From Termitomyces sp. T153 (taxonomy: Eukaryota > Basidiomycota > Agaricomycetes > Agaricales > Lyophyllaceae): a stretch of DNA of 64,000 nt. The notes under the pieces are model-generated. The model worked only from the letters and a program-made list of their open reading frames with translations. It had not been told where the DNA came from and searched no databases. The translations under genes were made by a program, and so were the position numbers. How positions within the stretch are numbered: position 1 is the first letter of the stretch; the number at the start of each line of letters is the position of its first letter. The stretch is taken from contig JACKQL020000005.1 in assembly GCA_018296165.2 (NCBI GenBank), positions 1,364,001-1,428,000 on the forward strand, given 5' to 3'. Positions 48,021 to 60,230 of this stretch are shown piece after piece.

Positions 48021-49897
48021 TTAGTAGAGCTCAAGTGGAACAAAAGGTCTAGAACTCACCTTTCCCTCTTCCAAACTATGAGAAGATGATAGTTCATTAC
48101 TCTGTATGTGTGATGAAGTTGGCTGGATATTTTTGAATCTCGGAACACTGCCTGGGCCTGTAACTATATCTATCTCACAAACAGTTTTGCGAACATTCAA
48201 CCTGAAGGAGATCATTTAGTGATGGAGTGTTGAGTGAGAGTTACATACATTGCAAGAAAACTGTTGATATATACTAGTAGAAGTCATCAGCGACAAGGGC
48301 CTTTCCAGTTCGAAGCTTGATCTCACATCTCGTCAAGATAAATGTTATGCCAAGAAACACAAGAGTATCTGGCATTGTCGCGAACTAGGGCTAAATGAGA
48401 GCCTAGAATGCATTCCGCAAGGCAAAAGGGTTACAGTGATAAGTGCCATCAAAGAACAAGCACTTCAAGCAAGGTTAGAATGTGCATTGATAGAGACTGA
48501 AGTAACAATTACCTCGTCAAAAACCCAGATATCAACACCATTTGCATGATAAACACAATTTTGGAATTTGTTCTTATGGAATGTGGTCATTAGAAATGAA
48601 GTCTGACCAGTATGACTCACTTAGAGAATTCAGATCTACTTTGTGTGAGATAAAAGCACATAGTGATAGCAATGACAACGTCGATGCCTGTGATCCACGC
48701 AAAAGATGCATAAACAACCCACTGTACGCAAAGATACAACGTCAGTGCTGGGTTGTCTACAGGAATAGGCTGAAACTCAACTCACCGACATGGTTGATAG
48801 ATCAGCAAAGGTTGAAAGCCCGTAACTAAGGTGAAATCTAAGATCGAGATCACCAGAAGGTTGAGAATCAAAGCCCACGTTTTAATAGCAAGCACTATGA
48901 AATGAACATTGTTTGAGAAAAACCTTCATCAGTATCAAAAAAAGATTCCCGTACCTATGCCAATAGCTAGCAAGTGCCGATTAAATGATTCTTGATTCAA
49001 ATTGCGTGAGAGCGACGCATAACTTACCATAACCGCTGGCGACAATCATGGCCTGCATTGTATCTTGTTCAGATACATATATTAATCAACAAGACATCAG
49101 GCTAACTTACCACAATCATAGGCCATATGAGGTGATAATGGCGTCCAACTGAAAACAAAACTCAGCTCATCAAAGTCATATGCCTAAATACAAAAAAAAA
49201 CACACGTTTCCACACCCGCAAGGCATATAACGATTGTACAACCACAACAACAATGACCTGATACCAATCTCGAGGTCGGCCATCACGATCACAAGGCGAA
49301 AAGAACGAAGATAACGTACATTGACAGTTATCCCTAGCTATACGACGAACAGTTTAATATCGATATCAGAACCGTCTGGACGAAAAGATGTACACCCACC
49401 TTGAGACTCCTTCAAAGGATGATTTGATTCAATTGGCATAGACTTCGGTGGGATTGAAAGGAGCTCTGACGACATACCAGACCACCAGCTGAAGAGCTTG
49501 AACAGAGCCGAAAGAATTCACCAAATAATGATATACGGCAGAAATTGTCAGAAATACGTGGAATGTGTCCATCACCCTGAAATATGTCAAGAAGAATACT
49601 TCGGAAGGCTCATCCGCGACATACCAAAGAAAAGCAACCTGTTCACGACACAGTATTCCTTTAGCTTTCCCAACTACTCTAAGGCAACACGTACCGAATA
49701 CTTGTGAATGCGCCAGTCATTCCGATAGTTTTGATAGTAGATATAAACCTGAAGATTAGTGAGTCCATAGAGACTTTAGCAACCGTGATTGTGCCCGTGA
49801 GATGTGAGTCATGAATATTAAAAGAGTCAGCATACATGGCAGCTATCATTGTGCCAATGAAGGCCGCGCCCATTGTGTTGCCCTCAGTGACCTCCAT
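48021..49897 (-). CDS. DUF6534-type membrane protein, copy 2
   Basis: Paralogue of the gene at 38468-40368 with the same exon order. It starts MEVTEGNTMGAAFIGTMIAA (ATG 49897), then YGLTNLQVYIYYQNYRNDWR. It continues with ASGYG and STFADLSTMS exons, WVVYASFAWITGIDVVIAIT (about 48635-48720) and a polar tail ending LEEGKVSSRPFVPLELY at 48021. The visible exons are open, so it may still be functional. It is poorer in CpG than copy 1, especially over 48000-48900, suggesting silencing spreading from the adjacent element. The membrane topology is inferred from the hydrophobic exons; the function of the family is unknown. Confidence 0.65.
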
Positions 49898-51026
49898 GTG
49901 ACTAGGGCGATTCTATGAAACGATGAGTTGGGAGAAGGGATTACATACCAGTCTTGACCCATATAAGTCTTAAAACCTCTTCAAAGCTGATGATATCGGT
50001 GAGGCTATAGAGAATAGCAAACCGGCAGCCTATGATGGGAGCACAACCATTGCCAGAAACTTACCTCAATTGCGAAAGATCTCATCATTGAAAAAATTAT
50101 CATCACGACCAACACTTTCGAAAACAACCAAGCATCCACTTGGTTGGGGCCACTGCCACGTATAGCATGAATTGAATGTATCATGTATGTTATATATATA
50201 TATATCTGTTATGTCTCCAGAAATTACCATGAATGAGGAGTTGCAGTTGATATCGCAACTGCGAAAGACGGCCGTCGGCCGGAGTTTAAACATAGTGTAG
50301 CGGATCGGGTTTCCCCGCTACGGAGTTTGAATGGCCGGCAGTTGGTCACCTCTGAGAGCAACGGGTTATAGAGTTGTAACGTGGTTTGTTCTAATGGGAC
50401 AGGTAGTCCAACTGGTTTGTCGTGTGCAATCCCAACGTGTTCCATTTTAGGCAGAACCGTTACACATAGACACACTCCAAACGTTTCTGATGGACGCGCT
50501 CTCAGGTAAAGATATAATCACTGAAGAGTTGCACATCATGCAGTATCATATACACGGTTATTCATGCTTCAATACGGCGCTCTTGTAGGTTCAGCTAGAT
50601 CCTTGACGGCACGGCACGGCTTCCTCTCTTCTCAGAAAAGCCGCCATTTGCGCTTATAACCCCTCTTGCCTTCATCTCTATAACCCCTCCTGCCTTGATC
50701 TCTCCCATCATCAGGATGCGAAAACCTATAGAGGCCAAGGGTTCTCATCATAGCAAACATTAGGCAACCATTTCCTACCACTACAGGCACTGAGAACTCA
50801 ATCATCGTCCAGAGGTATAGTGCTTGATACTGAAGCGTCTATTTGGATCCACAATATACTTCAGACCGTCTTGTTAACCCGTATCATTACCATCCGACAG
50901 CTATTGAGAAATATGCTTCTACAATTATATGACATGGATTTTTATGAGATTTATACATGCTCAAAACAGTCAAATGTCTTTGTTCATAACAATGAAAACA
51001 TTGAACAGCTTGTGACCCGGTCATTC
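49898..51026. other. Intergenic with low-complexity patches
   Basis: No recognised gene. A TATATATATATA run lies near 50192. A duplicated pyrimidine-rich phrase (CTTATAACCCCTC / CTATAACCCCTCC) lies at about 50655-50695. The 3' flank of the helicase gene ends here. Confidence 0.35.
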
Positions 51027-54000
51027 CTATTTCCGCTGCTTAGACGAAAATATATGAGGTTGCTTCTCATTGCGGGTCGTTTTTGAGGACGGACGTTCAG
51101 TTCGGACTCGAGCGATCTGCTGCTCAGATATCTGTAGCCTTCTAACCGCCGGTCCATGTATAGACGGGGCTTGCGGAATATGTTCTTTGGCCCCCTTGGA
51201 CTGGTAGACACCCTTGTGACGCAAAGAGTGCTTGTGCAAGGACGTGACCAAGCTAGCTGTTGTTGGCAGCTCAGGAAATTCGTCATCGTGATAGGAAGCA
51301 GTTTTCATTATGTGGGACGATGTCCACTGGTCGTGATCGGACCGACTCCACACTTGAGATGAAGGTGTAGCAGGAAACTCAGACCTAGGTGTTAGTGGGA
51401 AGCTGCTAGCACTGGAGAACGATCCCGAAGTTTTCGTGAACATTGGAGGAGACGGTGTCAAGTGGTCCCAGTCGGACCAAACTGACGCCATTTGTGACGG
51501 CGTACCAGAGAATAGAGAGTTTGTGAATAAGAGGCTGCTAGGAATGGAGAGGGAGCCAAATGGACTCATCGACACCGGAGGTTGAATAGCCTCGGGACAG
51601 AATCCTGCCATGGGCCGCCTTGGGAAAAGAGACCTGACATCGAATGTTCTTTGGATAGGCGGTGCCGTAACACGACCAACAGTAGCCAACGAACCAGTCC
51701 CGTGTTGAAATAGAACACCACGCCTATTACGATTTGGGCCAGGTGCGCCAGGCAGATCTGCTGTGCCTTCAGATATCGTCCTCCAGTCCACCCAAGCGCT
51801 GTTCCCTCTTTTCTGCATCCACTGACGCTGCAGATCGCCTAGGAGGGTTCCACGTCCGCCTGTTTCGATGAATGAACGACTCGTAACGATGACGAGCCCT
51901 CGTTTGCACCGAGTGAGGAGGACATTCATGCGGTTCTGTGATGACAAGAAGCCGGGACTCGTTTCAGATCGAACGACGGATACGAGGACGAAATCCGTCT
52001 CGTTACCTGTAGATTTGAGCGTCAGCGTTTCAAGTGTTGATTGCAAACTTTCGTTGTATGCTCACCCTGGAAGCTATCGACGTTGAATACATGTTCCCAA
52101 GGAAGGTTCTCGTTCTTCAGCTGTTTCTCGATGGCAGCTCTCTGAGCATCGTAAGGCGTTATAACACAGAAATTTCTGTACCGATAATATGTTTTGACAA
52201 TATTTACCACAGCTCGAATTTCTTCCTGATTCTAAAAAAAAGCAGACATAAGTCTAAGCAACACGCCCGATCATGAGGCGAGGCATACCGTCCAACTGAA
52301 GCCACTCTTTATTTCTGATCCGTTTATGGTATCGACGAATGAAATGCAAGACGTATCATAGATGTTGTGCTTAGATTTGAGCCGTCCTCCGTAGATATAT
52401 TTCGATATGAAATCTCCCAGTGGCACAGGCATCCGATCTGGCAAAGGAGGTCAAGTCTGGAACAATGTGGCTTACGGATGATCCCCAACATACATTGTGT
52501 ATCTAGAAAACAAGCCGTTTCTGCGAGGTGAGGAAGATCAAAGATTGTTCGCATTTTTGGTACTTGATCTTTGCCATAGGGAGGGACTGAAGCAGCAAGG
52601 AAATTGTTAGTCGGCGAGCATGCTGGGAAGACTTTATCCGTACGTTGGTTTGGATCACCAAAAAAACAGAGTTTCTCCAATGACTTTCGAAAACGATGAA
52701 GGATATGCTGCATCGCAATCAATGAAGCGATGTCATAACACAGCAACAAAAGGAGATACCCACCAGAAAGTCCTCGATCTTAATTTGAGACGCTTCATCG
52801 ACCACAAGTCGGCCAACAGGTACCACACTGAACATACCAATCCTATCCAACGTAGGATTCGAAAGCATTCCTAGTGTTGATAGCATTATACATGAACCAC
52901 CGAGAAGCCTCGACAACGCAACGTGGTCTTTAACAGCCAGGAATGCATCAGAGACAAGCACTCTTTCATCTATTTTTTCATAGATATGCTCGTGCCTGGC
53001 ATGAAAGGCGATCAATGGATGTTGAAAACAGAAAAATTCTGTGACGTGCCATTCAAAATGAAACTCCTTTGACACCAAGATCTTGAAGTCGATTCCCTTC
53101 TTGAAAAGTGTCTCGGCCATGTTCTTGACAGCGACATTGGAATGAGCGACTATCCACGTTGGAAGCTTCCCATATTCCCAGTCGGAAACAGCAGCAGCAA
53201 TAGTGGTCGTCTTCCCTGTACCAGGTGGACCTGTCAACTTGTTAAGCAGAGGAGCTGAAATAGTCGATGTGAAGACCTACCATGTGCGATAACTAGATGG
53301 CAATCGGAAATCATCTTAGATGCAACTGTTTGTTGTGACGTATTCAAGCCTTCAAAGTAGGTCACCGCTGGCGTAACTGTGTCCGGCATGATCAGGGCCC
53401 GTGTCTTCTTGGTTGGGAACCATAGCATTCGAATAAAAAAGGAGGTTCTAAGAGATTCGAGACCTTCCAATACTCGGAGAACTAATTCGTTCTGAGCCTT
53501 CTCAGTATTTGTTAGCGATGGGCACCCAAAGACGCGGACTTTTTCCAAATTTCCCGACAGCACCTTGCCGGTGAACTCAATGTTGGTAGTTCGTCCTTTG
53601 GATCCACGTGCTTCACCGAAAAATTCTTGACCTTTTTCATTTGTCATGATTACCGTCTAAGTGAAAGATCAATAGTGTTATCTGTAGCATAAGAGAGCTT
53701 TTACCTGGTTGCCTCTTCGCACCCTCGTCTTATATCGCGCATTGCGCAAAATCAATGTTCCGTCCAGACCAAGGTGAAAATTTGTGAATTCGCCAGATCT
53801 TTCTTTAGGTTTCGCTCTGTCCAAAACATGTGTTTGTCTGACGAGCTCAGCCAAGAACGTAATCTCCTGTAAAGCAGCAATGAACAACTTGAAGTGATCA
53901 TAAATTGTTCTTAGCCTTACCTGTGGGGATAGGAAGTTCGTATCGAGCCGTACTGCGCTGTTGAGAGCCGATGGATTGTTTTCGGCAACACTACATCTCC

Positions 54001-54567
54001 TTAACTATGAAATTGATTGTAATTGAGGAGACGTACATACCATGCAGCTAACCATGCACGAAGACCCAGTTCTCGTGGACCTTGTTCATCGATCCACATG
54101 CCATCAATCAGGGCAGGGTTAGCTCCCTGAAATAATCTGGATTTGACGACGTCTGAAGGCAATGGAGGGTCCCAAGTGTTGGCCCGAAAAGCGGTAGAAA
54201 GATCAATACCTCGAACACGTAGATTAAGATCATTTGCGATGCGGGAAACCAGGCGCCCCATATCAAAGCCAACCAGGGTGAACGAATCTCCACGAAGGAG
54301 GTCTTCGAAAGGTTTGTCATTTGTGAGAAGCTCAGATGGCTTGTCTGCAGAAATGAGCAGAACTTCTTCGACCGTGGCTAGAGCCAGAAACTCTACTCGA
54401 CCTTCGCTATTGTGCTGCGCAGAAAAACCTACAAAAGCGTCTTTATCCCCGAGACGTGCAGTGAGTCCTTTGACCGCTGCTCCCGCATGTCGGCGAGAAA
54501 AATGGCGTGAGGGAATATTTTCTGGGTGATTGATTAAGATCTTCTGGTGAATAGTGTCTGAAGTCAT
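51027..54567 (-). CDS. Superfamily 1 (UPF1/DNA2-like) helicase
   Basis: The start is ATG 54567 (MTSDTIHQKILINHPENIPS). The N-terminal exon (about 180 residues) has an exonuclease-like arrangement (TLVGFDMGRLVSRIANDL), which is not proven. The helicase core has MTGPPGTGKTTTIAAAVSDW (Walker A, about 53195-53237), IVAHSNVAVKNMAE (motif Ia), VVDEASQ (Walker B), TQYRMP (motif III/IV region), FCVITPYDAQRAAIEKQL, VDSFQGNETDFVLVS (motif V) and RMNVLLTRCKRGLVIV (motif VI, about 51900-51960). The C-terminal roughly 230 residues are low-complexity, Ser/Pro-rich and probably disordered, ending at 51027. The family unwinds RNA or DNA 5' to 3' with ATP. The exact subfamily (Upf1, Hcs1, Znfx1-like) is not decided. 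Confidence 0.82.
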
Positions 54568-55113
54568 TCGGTAGATGTAAGAACGTGTATTACGAGGAGC
54601 ACACGGCGTATTTAGGGCTGTGTCAGATAATAGGCACTTAGGCGCCAGAAGCCGGTGATGAACTGCGGTGATACTATGTTTCCAGCATGTTCAACCTTAT
54701 TGCCACGCCGTAAAGGTACTTCTGTGGATCCCTGAGTTCCATTCACAATATTGAGTACTTCCGATACCGGTAATGAACGTGAGGTGGCCTCAGAATCCCG
54801 ACAATATCAGCTGCATGGCATTGGCAGAAAACAGAATCAGTAGACTGGATGTGACCAGCACCAGCAGGGCCGCAGGGCTTCAGAGAGCAGCATCAACCTG
54901 AGTGAGTTGAAGGATTCAAACTTCAAGTTAAAGAGAATGTGCGAATAAATTTCAAGTGTGAAGTTATCAACAGCGTCTGTATCTTCTTGATTGTCCATTT
55001 CGTGATTCATCATCTTATCGATATCTTATCTGGCTGCACATTCATGTGACAGACCTCGACCCAATGACGCGATTGCATCTGCAAGCCTGGAGAAGGAAAG
55101 GCTTTTTCATTTG
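54568..55113. other. Divergent promoter region between the helicase and MsrA genes
   Basis: No gene is seen in 546 bp. The two flanking genes are transcribed away from each other, so both promoters lie here. Confidence 0.4.
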
Positions 55114-55875
55114 ATGTTAAATCGCTTCACAGCTCTTCTTCCATTCGCTTCTAAGTTTGACGTATCCAAACACGTTGCCCAAATGTCTACCAGTACGCTA
55201 AGTTGACTCAGTCCATCGAACAACTGATCACACCCTCCAGCGGCTCTGAATACTCAAATCGCAACCTTTGCCTCGGGATGTTTCTGGGGAACAGAGCACA
55301 TATTCCTGAAGCACTTTCCTCCATCGGAGAAAAAGGGTATCATTAAGACGACCGTTGGCTACACTGGAGGAAAAGTCGATGCGACGAATCCGAGTTATAA
55401 GCTTGTGTGCAGTGGAACAACGGACCATGCGGAGTCTGTAAAGATTGAATTTGATCCTACTATCATTTCTTATGCTGATCTCGTTGGTGAGAAGAACTAT
55501 GCTTCCGTTGTTTTGTACGTACTGACCAAGATCGATACAGAATTTTTCTATCGCACTCACGATCCTACTACTGTCAACAGGCAGGGAGGAGACATTGGCA
55601 CTCGTGAGTAGCAACTTGTCTCAATGTTAATATCTTGTCTAATTGTCTACAAAGAATACCGCTCGGCCATTTTTACTCACGATTCAGACCAAGAGGTTAT
55701 TGCCAAGCGTGTCACTGAGGAGGTCCAAGCGAGACATTTCACTCCTACAGGGAAGAAAATTGTTACGCGTATCATGCCTGCTGGACAATGGTGGGATGCT
55801 GAAGATTATCACCAGTTATACCTCTTCAAGAATCCTCACGGATATCAGTGTCCCACTCATCGTCTGCACTGGTAG
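55114..55875 (+). CDS. msrA: Peptide methionine sulfoxide reductase A
   Basis: Four exons are read. The first runs from ATG 55114 (a second in-frame ATG is at 55183). A GTACGC...CTCCAG intron then joins to ALNTQIATFASGCFWGTEHI, which holds the catalytic Cys of GCFWG. TTVGYTGGKVDATNPSY, CSGTTDHAESVKIEFDP and EFFYRTHDPTTVNRQGGDIG, then QYRSAIF, EDYHQLYLFKNPHGYQCPTH and the stop at 55875 complete a normal MsrA. The enzyme reduces the S-epimer of methionine sulfoxide in proteins, using thioredoxin. The upstream start would add 23 residues (MLNRFTALLPFASKF) that look like a mitochondrial presequence, so dual localisation through alternative starts is possible but inferred. Confidence 0.92.
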
Positions 55876-56222
55876 GATATTAGCGTTGAGGGTCATGAGA
55901 TATTATGAAATAACCATAAAGACGTTCATGTGTATCTATGTTGCTTGTACACTCTTCCATGTCAAGAATAAAGGTGAATTCGACTTGCCCAGTTGAGGGC
56001 ACTATCACACAGACGAGTCACAATCCAGAAGTTGTCCCTGTTGCTCATGATATTGGCGGGCGTGTGCAAGAATATGTACAAAATGTTTCTGATTGTCGAG
56101 ACACAAGAACGTCCAACTTCAAGCCCTGTGTTTATGGCCCTGGCCAAGAATATCAGAGCTCGAGGAGTTTTCGAACAAGAGAAGAACATACCGAACCACC
56201 TCCATCAAAAGCCCGTAATCTA
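55876..56222. other. Convergent 3' region between MsrA and QCR6
   Basis: Overlapping small frames (for example 55938-56267 +) are seen but not recognised. It probably contains the two 3' UTRs. Confidence 0.35.
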
Positions 56223-56825
56223 TTAACGGAGCTTGCTGAAAAGTTTCGGTGCTGCTGCTTCCTGTAGCAAAAACCATTAGAAGCTTGTAGGATGCTGGAT
56301 AAGACTAGCATACGTCTACACAATGCATCATGCTGATGTGACAAATATCCAGTCGGTGACAATAAGGAAGCAGAGAGTAAGTGGTATACGCACTGGACTA
56401 AGGCATTTGACGCGGCGGGAGTGACGTTAATAACTCAACAACTGGAAACAGAAAGGAAAGCGCACATCTAGGTGTATTATTACATCAGTGATCGCATAAA
56501 AACAAATGGTAGGGGACGTACAGTTCCTCAACACAGTCCTCGCCCTTGAATCCCTGTCCGCTCGACACCTTCTCTTGACAATGCTCAAAGTGCTTCGTAA
56601 GCTTTGCACACTTGGCAGACCGCTGAGTCTCTTCTCGAATTTGAGGGTGGAGCTGCCAATGAGTTTGAGCAATGAGCAATAAACTCGCGGTCAAAGACAT
56701 ACATCTTCCGGCTCTTCAGCTTCTTCCTCCTCAGCCTCGGCCTTTGACTCCTTCTCTGGCTCCTCTCCTTCGCATTTAATAACAGGGAAAAGAGAAGAGA
56801 AAAATGAAGAGATGCTGGAACTCAT
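56223..56825 (-). CDS. QCR6: Cytochrome bc1 complex subunit 6 (hinge protein)
   Basis: The start is ATG 56825 (MSSSISSFFSSLFPVIKCEG). An acidic EAEEEEAEEPED stretch is typical of the hinge protein. After an intron comes LHPQIREETQRSAKCAKLTK, then HFEHCQEKV and GFKGEDCVEEL. After a longer intron (about 56332-56523) a small exon gives MMHCVD. A final intron of 53 bp leads to EAAAPKLFSKLR-stop at 56223. The four cysteines, in two disulfide-forming pairs, are in place. The protein sits on the intermembrane-space side of complex III and helps the cytochrome c1-cytochrome c interaction. A further tiny exon inside the long intron cannot be excluded. Confidence 0.85.
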
Positions 56826-57164
56826 TTTTTGAGTGGTCGCGAACGTGTACGATGAGGAGACCTCTTAAGAAAATGCCGACGGTCGTTTTCGGAGAATTGG
56901 ATCGTGGGAAGTATAAAATCGATGCTAGAATTATATAAATAAGGACTTAGCAGAGAACGACATCATATCCTTGTCGTTTGATGTAGGCTGATATTACTTA
57001 CTCATAGTTATAGCTACTTACACAGAGAACAAGTATGGTATAGTGGGATAATACAATGGCCTAGCAGGTAAAACGGGAGCATAGTAGCCCCTCAAAAATC
57101 CCGTTTTGGATCATTTCCGCGTCTGACTAATAACCTGATCCCCTCCTTTCAAAGCTTCCATTGG
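56826..57164. other. Divergent promoter region of QCR6 and the F-box gene
   Basis: No gene is seen. A short GGTATAGTGGGATAATAC sequence near 57034 recalls a tRNA A-box, but no tRNA can be folded around it. Confidence 0.35.
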
Positions 57165-58794
57165 ATGACTTGGCTACGCATCCTCAACGAAGATGCTCTT
57201 ATATACATATTTTCATTTCTCAGACCTCTGGATATCATCTCTATGCGCAAGGCAAGCAGACCATCAATCAGTATGAAACTTCATTCACACTCAAACGACA
57301 ATGGCACCTATGCAGACTTGCAGGCGACTTTGGGAGATTTCAACATTGCGAATAGTATGGACGAACGCTTGTCGTGAATACATACTTGATCAAGGGTACC
57401 CTTTTTCCAAACGATCATTGGCGTCGATGTCAGTCCCAGAACTCGAGCAACGCACATGTCGTGCATACTGTCTCGCTTCACGATGGTTATCTGGCCATCT
57501 TAACTCGCCTCGAACTCTATACATTGATTCCCTCCACGTCCCAGTTTCTGACGTGAAGTTCCTCCCGGGCCGTTGCGGCGAGTGGATTCTAACCGTGTCG
57601 AAAGGCATATGGGATGTGTTGACTATCTGGGACTTGAGGTCCTCTGACAAGAATGAGACACGGAAAACATGCGAGTGGTCCTTGAGAGGCGCTTTGTTTA
57701 ATGGTATTGCTTTGAATACAGATCCAGGGTCTGACGCCACCCTCGCGGTATCTGTGTCGAATGACGGGTCCGTCACATAAACAGAGAGATTGACATTATT
57801 TTTGAGTTCGTATCCAGAGAACAAATGATTCATCTCCTCCTGTTAAGAAGTGACCAGAATGGAGGACTTTCGATTCAGACCACTGTCACGATTTCCTCTA
57901 GTATGAAACCTACAAAGCTCGAGGGCGATCTTCTCGCTGTGAGCGACGAAGTTTCGCAAACAGTAGTTTGGAACTGGAGAGCACGGACTTCAGCAATCCT
58001 TAAGCAACCAGATGGCGAAGCCGGACTTTGGCAGGTCAGTGTTTTTGGATCGTCGTTTCTCATTCTCATATATTCCTTTACAGCCCAACAGAATCATCCA
58101 GGTTGTCTTCGCAAACCAGAGTGTCCTTGTAATTCGCGCTTGTTCTATCCATCTGTTTCCCTACCCTGAGCTTCAAGAGATGCCTCTTACATATACTCCT
58201 ATCGCCCAGCACTCTTTTGGCTGGATTGATGGAGTTTGTGTAACTCCAACACGAACGCTCACCCCTAGCCTCTCAATCCTGCTCCGCGGTGAAAGTGACG
58301 ATCCCTGGACATCCGGTCAACACTCTTTAAACCATTACACCCTTCTCCCAAACCTTAACGCCGCCACTGACCAAGACGTTCGTCCATCTCCATATATCTT
58401 TCCTCCAGCTTTGATAGCCAAAGTGCCTGCCGTGCGTGGTACCCTACGATGTCGAAACGTCGTGTTGGGACCATGTGGCACTGCTGCGTGGATCCAGCCT
58501 CAAGACCGTGCAGTGGTAGGCCTTACATGGACTAGCGACGAAGGGTACCCGCTTCAGGCGATTCATTCCATCAGTGGGAAGGAGAGCCTCATGTTGGCGG
58601 CGTTTCCAGGTCCCCTCACCCGAGATGGAGAAGGGTGGAAACAGGATGATGTTGGCATTGATGTAGCAGGCATACGAAGTACGGCTGTTTTCACAAATGA
58701 GTTGAATAATTGGACGGCGTTGGATTATGATGAGGAAGTTGGTAGGATTGTTTTGTGTTCGAGCTTTGGATGTGTTACGGTTTTGGAATTGTAA
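57165..58794 (+). CDS. F-box protein with a beta-propeller-like C-terminal part
   Basis: The start is ATG 57165 (MTWLRILNEDALIYIFSFLR), a clear F-box beginning. An intron then joins to CRRLWEISTLRIVWTNACRE, completing the F-box (about residues 5-45). The rest contains propeller-like strands: VSDVKFLPGRCGEWILTVSK, DVLTIWDLRSS, GDLLAVSDEVSQTVVWNWRA, then IIQVVFANQSVLVIRA and GRIVLCSSFGCVTVLEL at the end (58794). F-box proteins recruit substrates to SCF ubiquitin ligases; the target is unknown. The junction near 57770-57835 is unresolved: the frame ends at a TAA and a clean intron of normal length is not obvious, so there may be a short intron or a frameshift. Confidence 0.7.
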
Positions 58795-58949
58795 CGTCTC
58801 GTAAGTAGGTCCTACACATCCCCAGTAAATACGCAATACCCTTGCTGTGACTCTTATTGGCAACTTCAAGTCATCAATTGAGCGGCAACCGCCGCATTAT
58901 TTTAGTTGCATACTCACAGAGGACACTTATCTTCTATTTTGGTGCTGTC

Positions 58950-60230
58950 ATGATCCAGTTGCCAGTTGATCTCATCGACGAAGTAGTTCATCATCTGCGC
59001 GGCGATGTAGAAACTCTTTCTCAATGCTGTCAAGTTTCTCATGCATTTCTTATCCCTAGCCGAAAGGCACTATTCACTATCATCAGATTTGATCGAGCTG
59101 TCTACTCGTCAGGCCTCACTACGAGCCCAGACTACCCATACGACGATTCCAAACTCAGGGAGACCCAAAAACGCTGGAAACTTTTTTACGCGTTTCTTAT
59201 AGCAAATCCTCAGTATATCTCGTGCATTGAGGAGTTGTGGTTGAACGGACTGACCTGGGCGATAAAAGAAAATACTTTCCCAGCGCTCCTAGTACGCCTC
59301 GAGGAGAGCAAAAACCTCCGTGTCCTGTCCCTCGCTTTCTCCGTTGGGACCTTAGAAGGCTGGAGCGTCCTTCCGATGGCGATTTCCGAGCCCCTGACTG
59401 CACTCTTCCGCTCGCCATATCTCCATACGCTTCGTATTCATATCACGGACAGATGTGCTTGCACGATCCCGCCAAACGTGTTTGCAGCAGTAGCCCCGAC
59501 TCTGAAAAGGCTCTATGTCGGAGGAGAATCCATCTATTCGGTCATCAGTGGCTCGTGGTGTCCACACCTGTACCCTGTTGATCCACCAAGACCGATTCTG
59601 AGGGAGAAACCGGTCAAGCTTGAAGTACTTGAGATTGGATGTCATGATACACCACGATTTCGAGACTTTCTCCTTGGCCCCTACAGCCCTTTCGATCTCT
59701 CAAACGTAAAGGTTGTCACGATTCGCGGCTGGTCTGATCCTGACGGCCTGAGCGATATCATCAAGTTAGTGGAGAGAAGCATCGAGTCACTAGTGTGGTT
59801 CCACCCCAGGGCTCGCAATGGATCCTTCGTCGAGTCGACACAATTATGGTCTATGAAACGTTTATGTTCTTTGACTTTGATCATGGCAGAACAGCACCAC
59901 GTTGACACAGTCTTCAAATTCCTGGGGCGTGGAGCAATTCCGGACTCTCTTACATGTATTACCATGTACATCGACGATGATGTTGGCACCCTTCGCTCAG
60001 ATTCATGCCAGTCTTCCATTGACCGAAAGCTCGGTGATTTGATTACTATATTTGGGAGACGGGATGTCAGGATCGTTATGCTTAGACGTGTAACGATGCT
60101 TAATGAACGATCACTCGCGATGATGAAGAATTATTTCCCGCAATTGAGCAAGAAAGCTAGGCTGGCCGTCGTGGAGGAAGACATGCTAACCTTCGAGAAA
60201 AATATCAGGGCTCTGGTATCAGGATCATAG
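58950..60230 (+). CDS. F-box/LRR-type protein of the basidiomycete family
   Basis: A single intronless frame. I take ATG 58950 (MIQLPVDLIDEVVHHLRGDV) because it begins the F-box-like PxDLIDxVxxxL motif; the frame is open further upstream. About 426 residues is typical of this large agaricomycete family of F-box-like proteins with degenerate leucine-rich strands (for example NLRVLSLAFSVG, LTALFRSPYLHTLRIHI, KLEVLEIGCH, VKVVTIRGWSDP). The function is inferred as substrate recognition for SCF ligases. It lies in tandem with the F-box gene just upstream but is not a close copy of it. Confidence 0.8.
   Translation: MIQLPVDLIDEVVHHLRGDVETLSQCCQVSHAFLIPSRKALFTIIRFDRAVYSSGLTTSPDYPYDDSKLRETQKRWKLFYAFLIANPQYISCIEELWLNGLTWAIKENTFPALLVRLEESKNLRVLSLAFSVGTLEGWSVLPMAISEPLTALFRSPYLHTLRIHITDRCACTIPPNVFAAVAPTLKRLYVGGESIYSVISGSWCPHLYPVDPPRPILREKPVKLEVLEIGCHDTPRFRDFLLGPYSPFDLSNVKVVTIRGWSDPDGLSDIIKLVERSIESLVWFHPRARNGSFVESTQLWSMKRLCSLTLIMAEQHHVDTVFKFLGRGAIPDSLTCITMYIDDDVGTLRSDSCQSSIDRKLGDLITIFGRRDVRIVMLRRVTMLNERSLAMMKNYFPQLSKKARLAVVEEDMLTFEKNIRALVSGS

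Noticed and set aside
57010..57110. tRNA-like sequence with an A-box-like GGTATAGTGG.
   Set aside because: No acceptable B-box, acceptor stem or anticodon arm could be built around it.
58857..58949. Upstream extension of the second F-box ORF.
   Set aside because: The extension has no ATG and precedes the F-box start; ATG 58950 is a better start.
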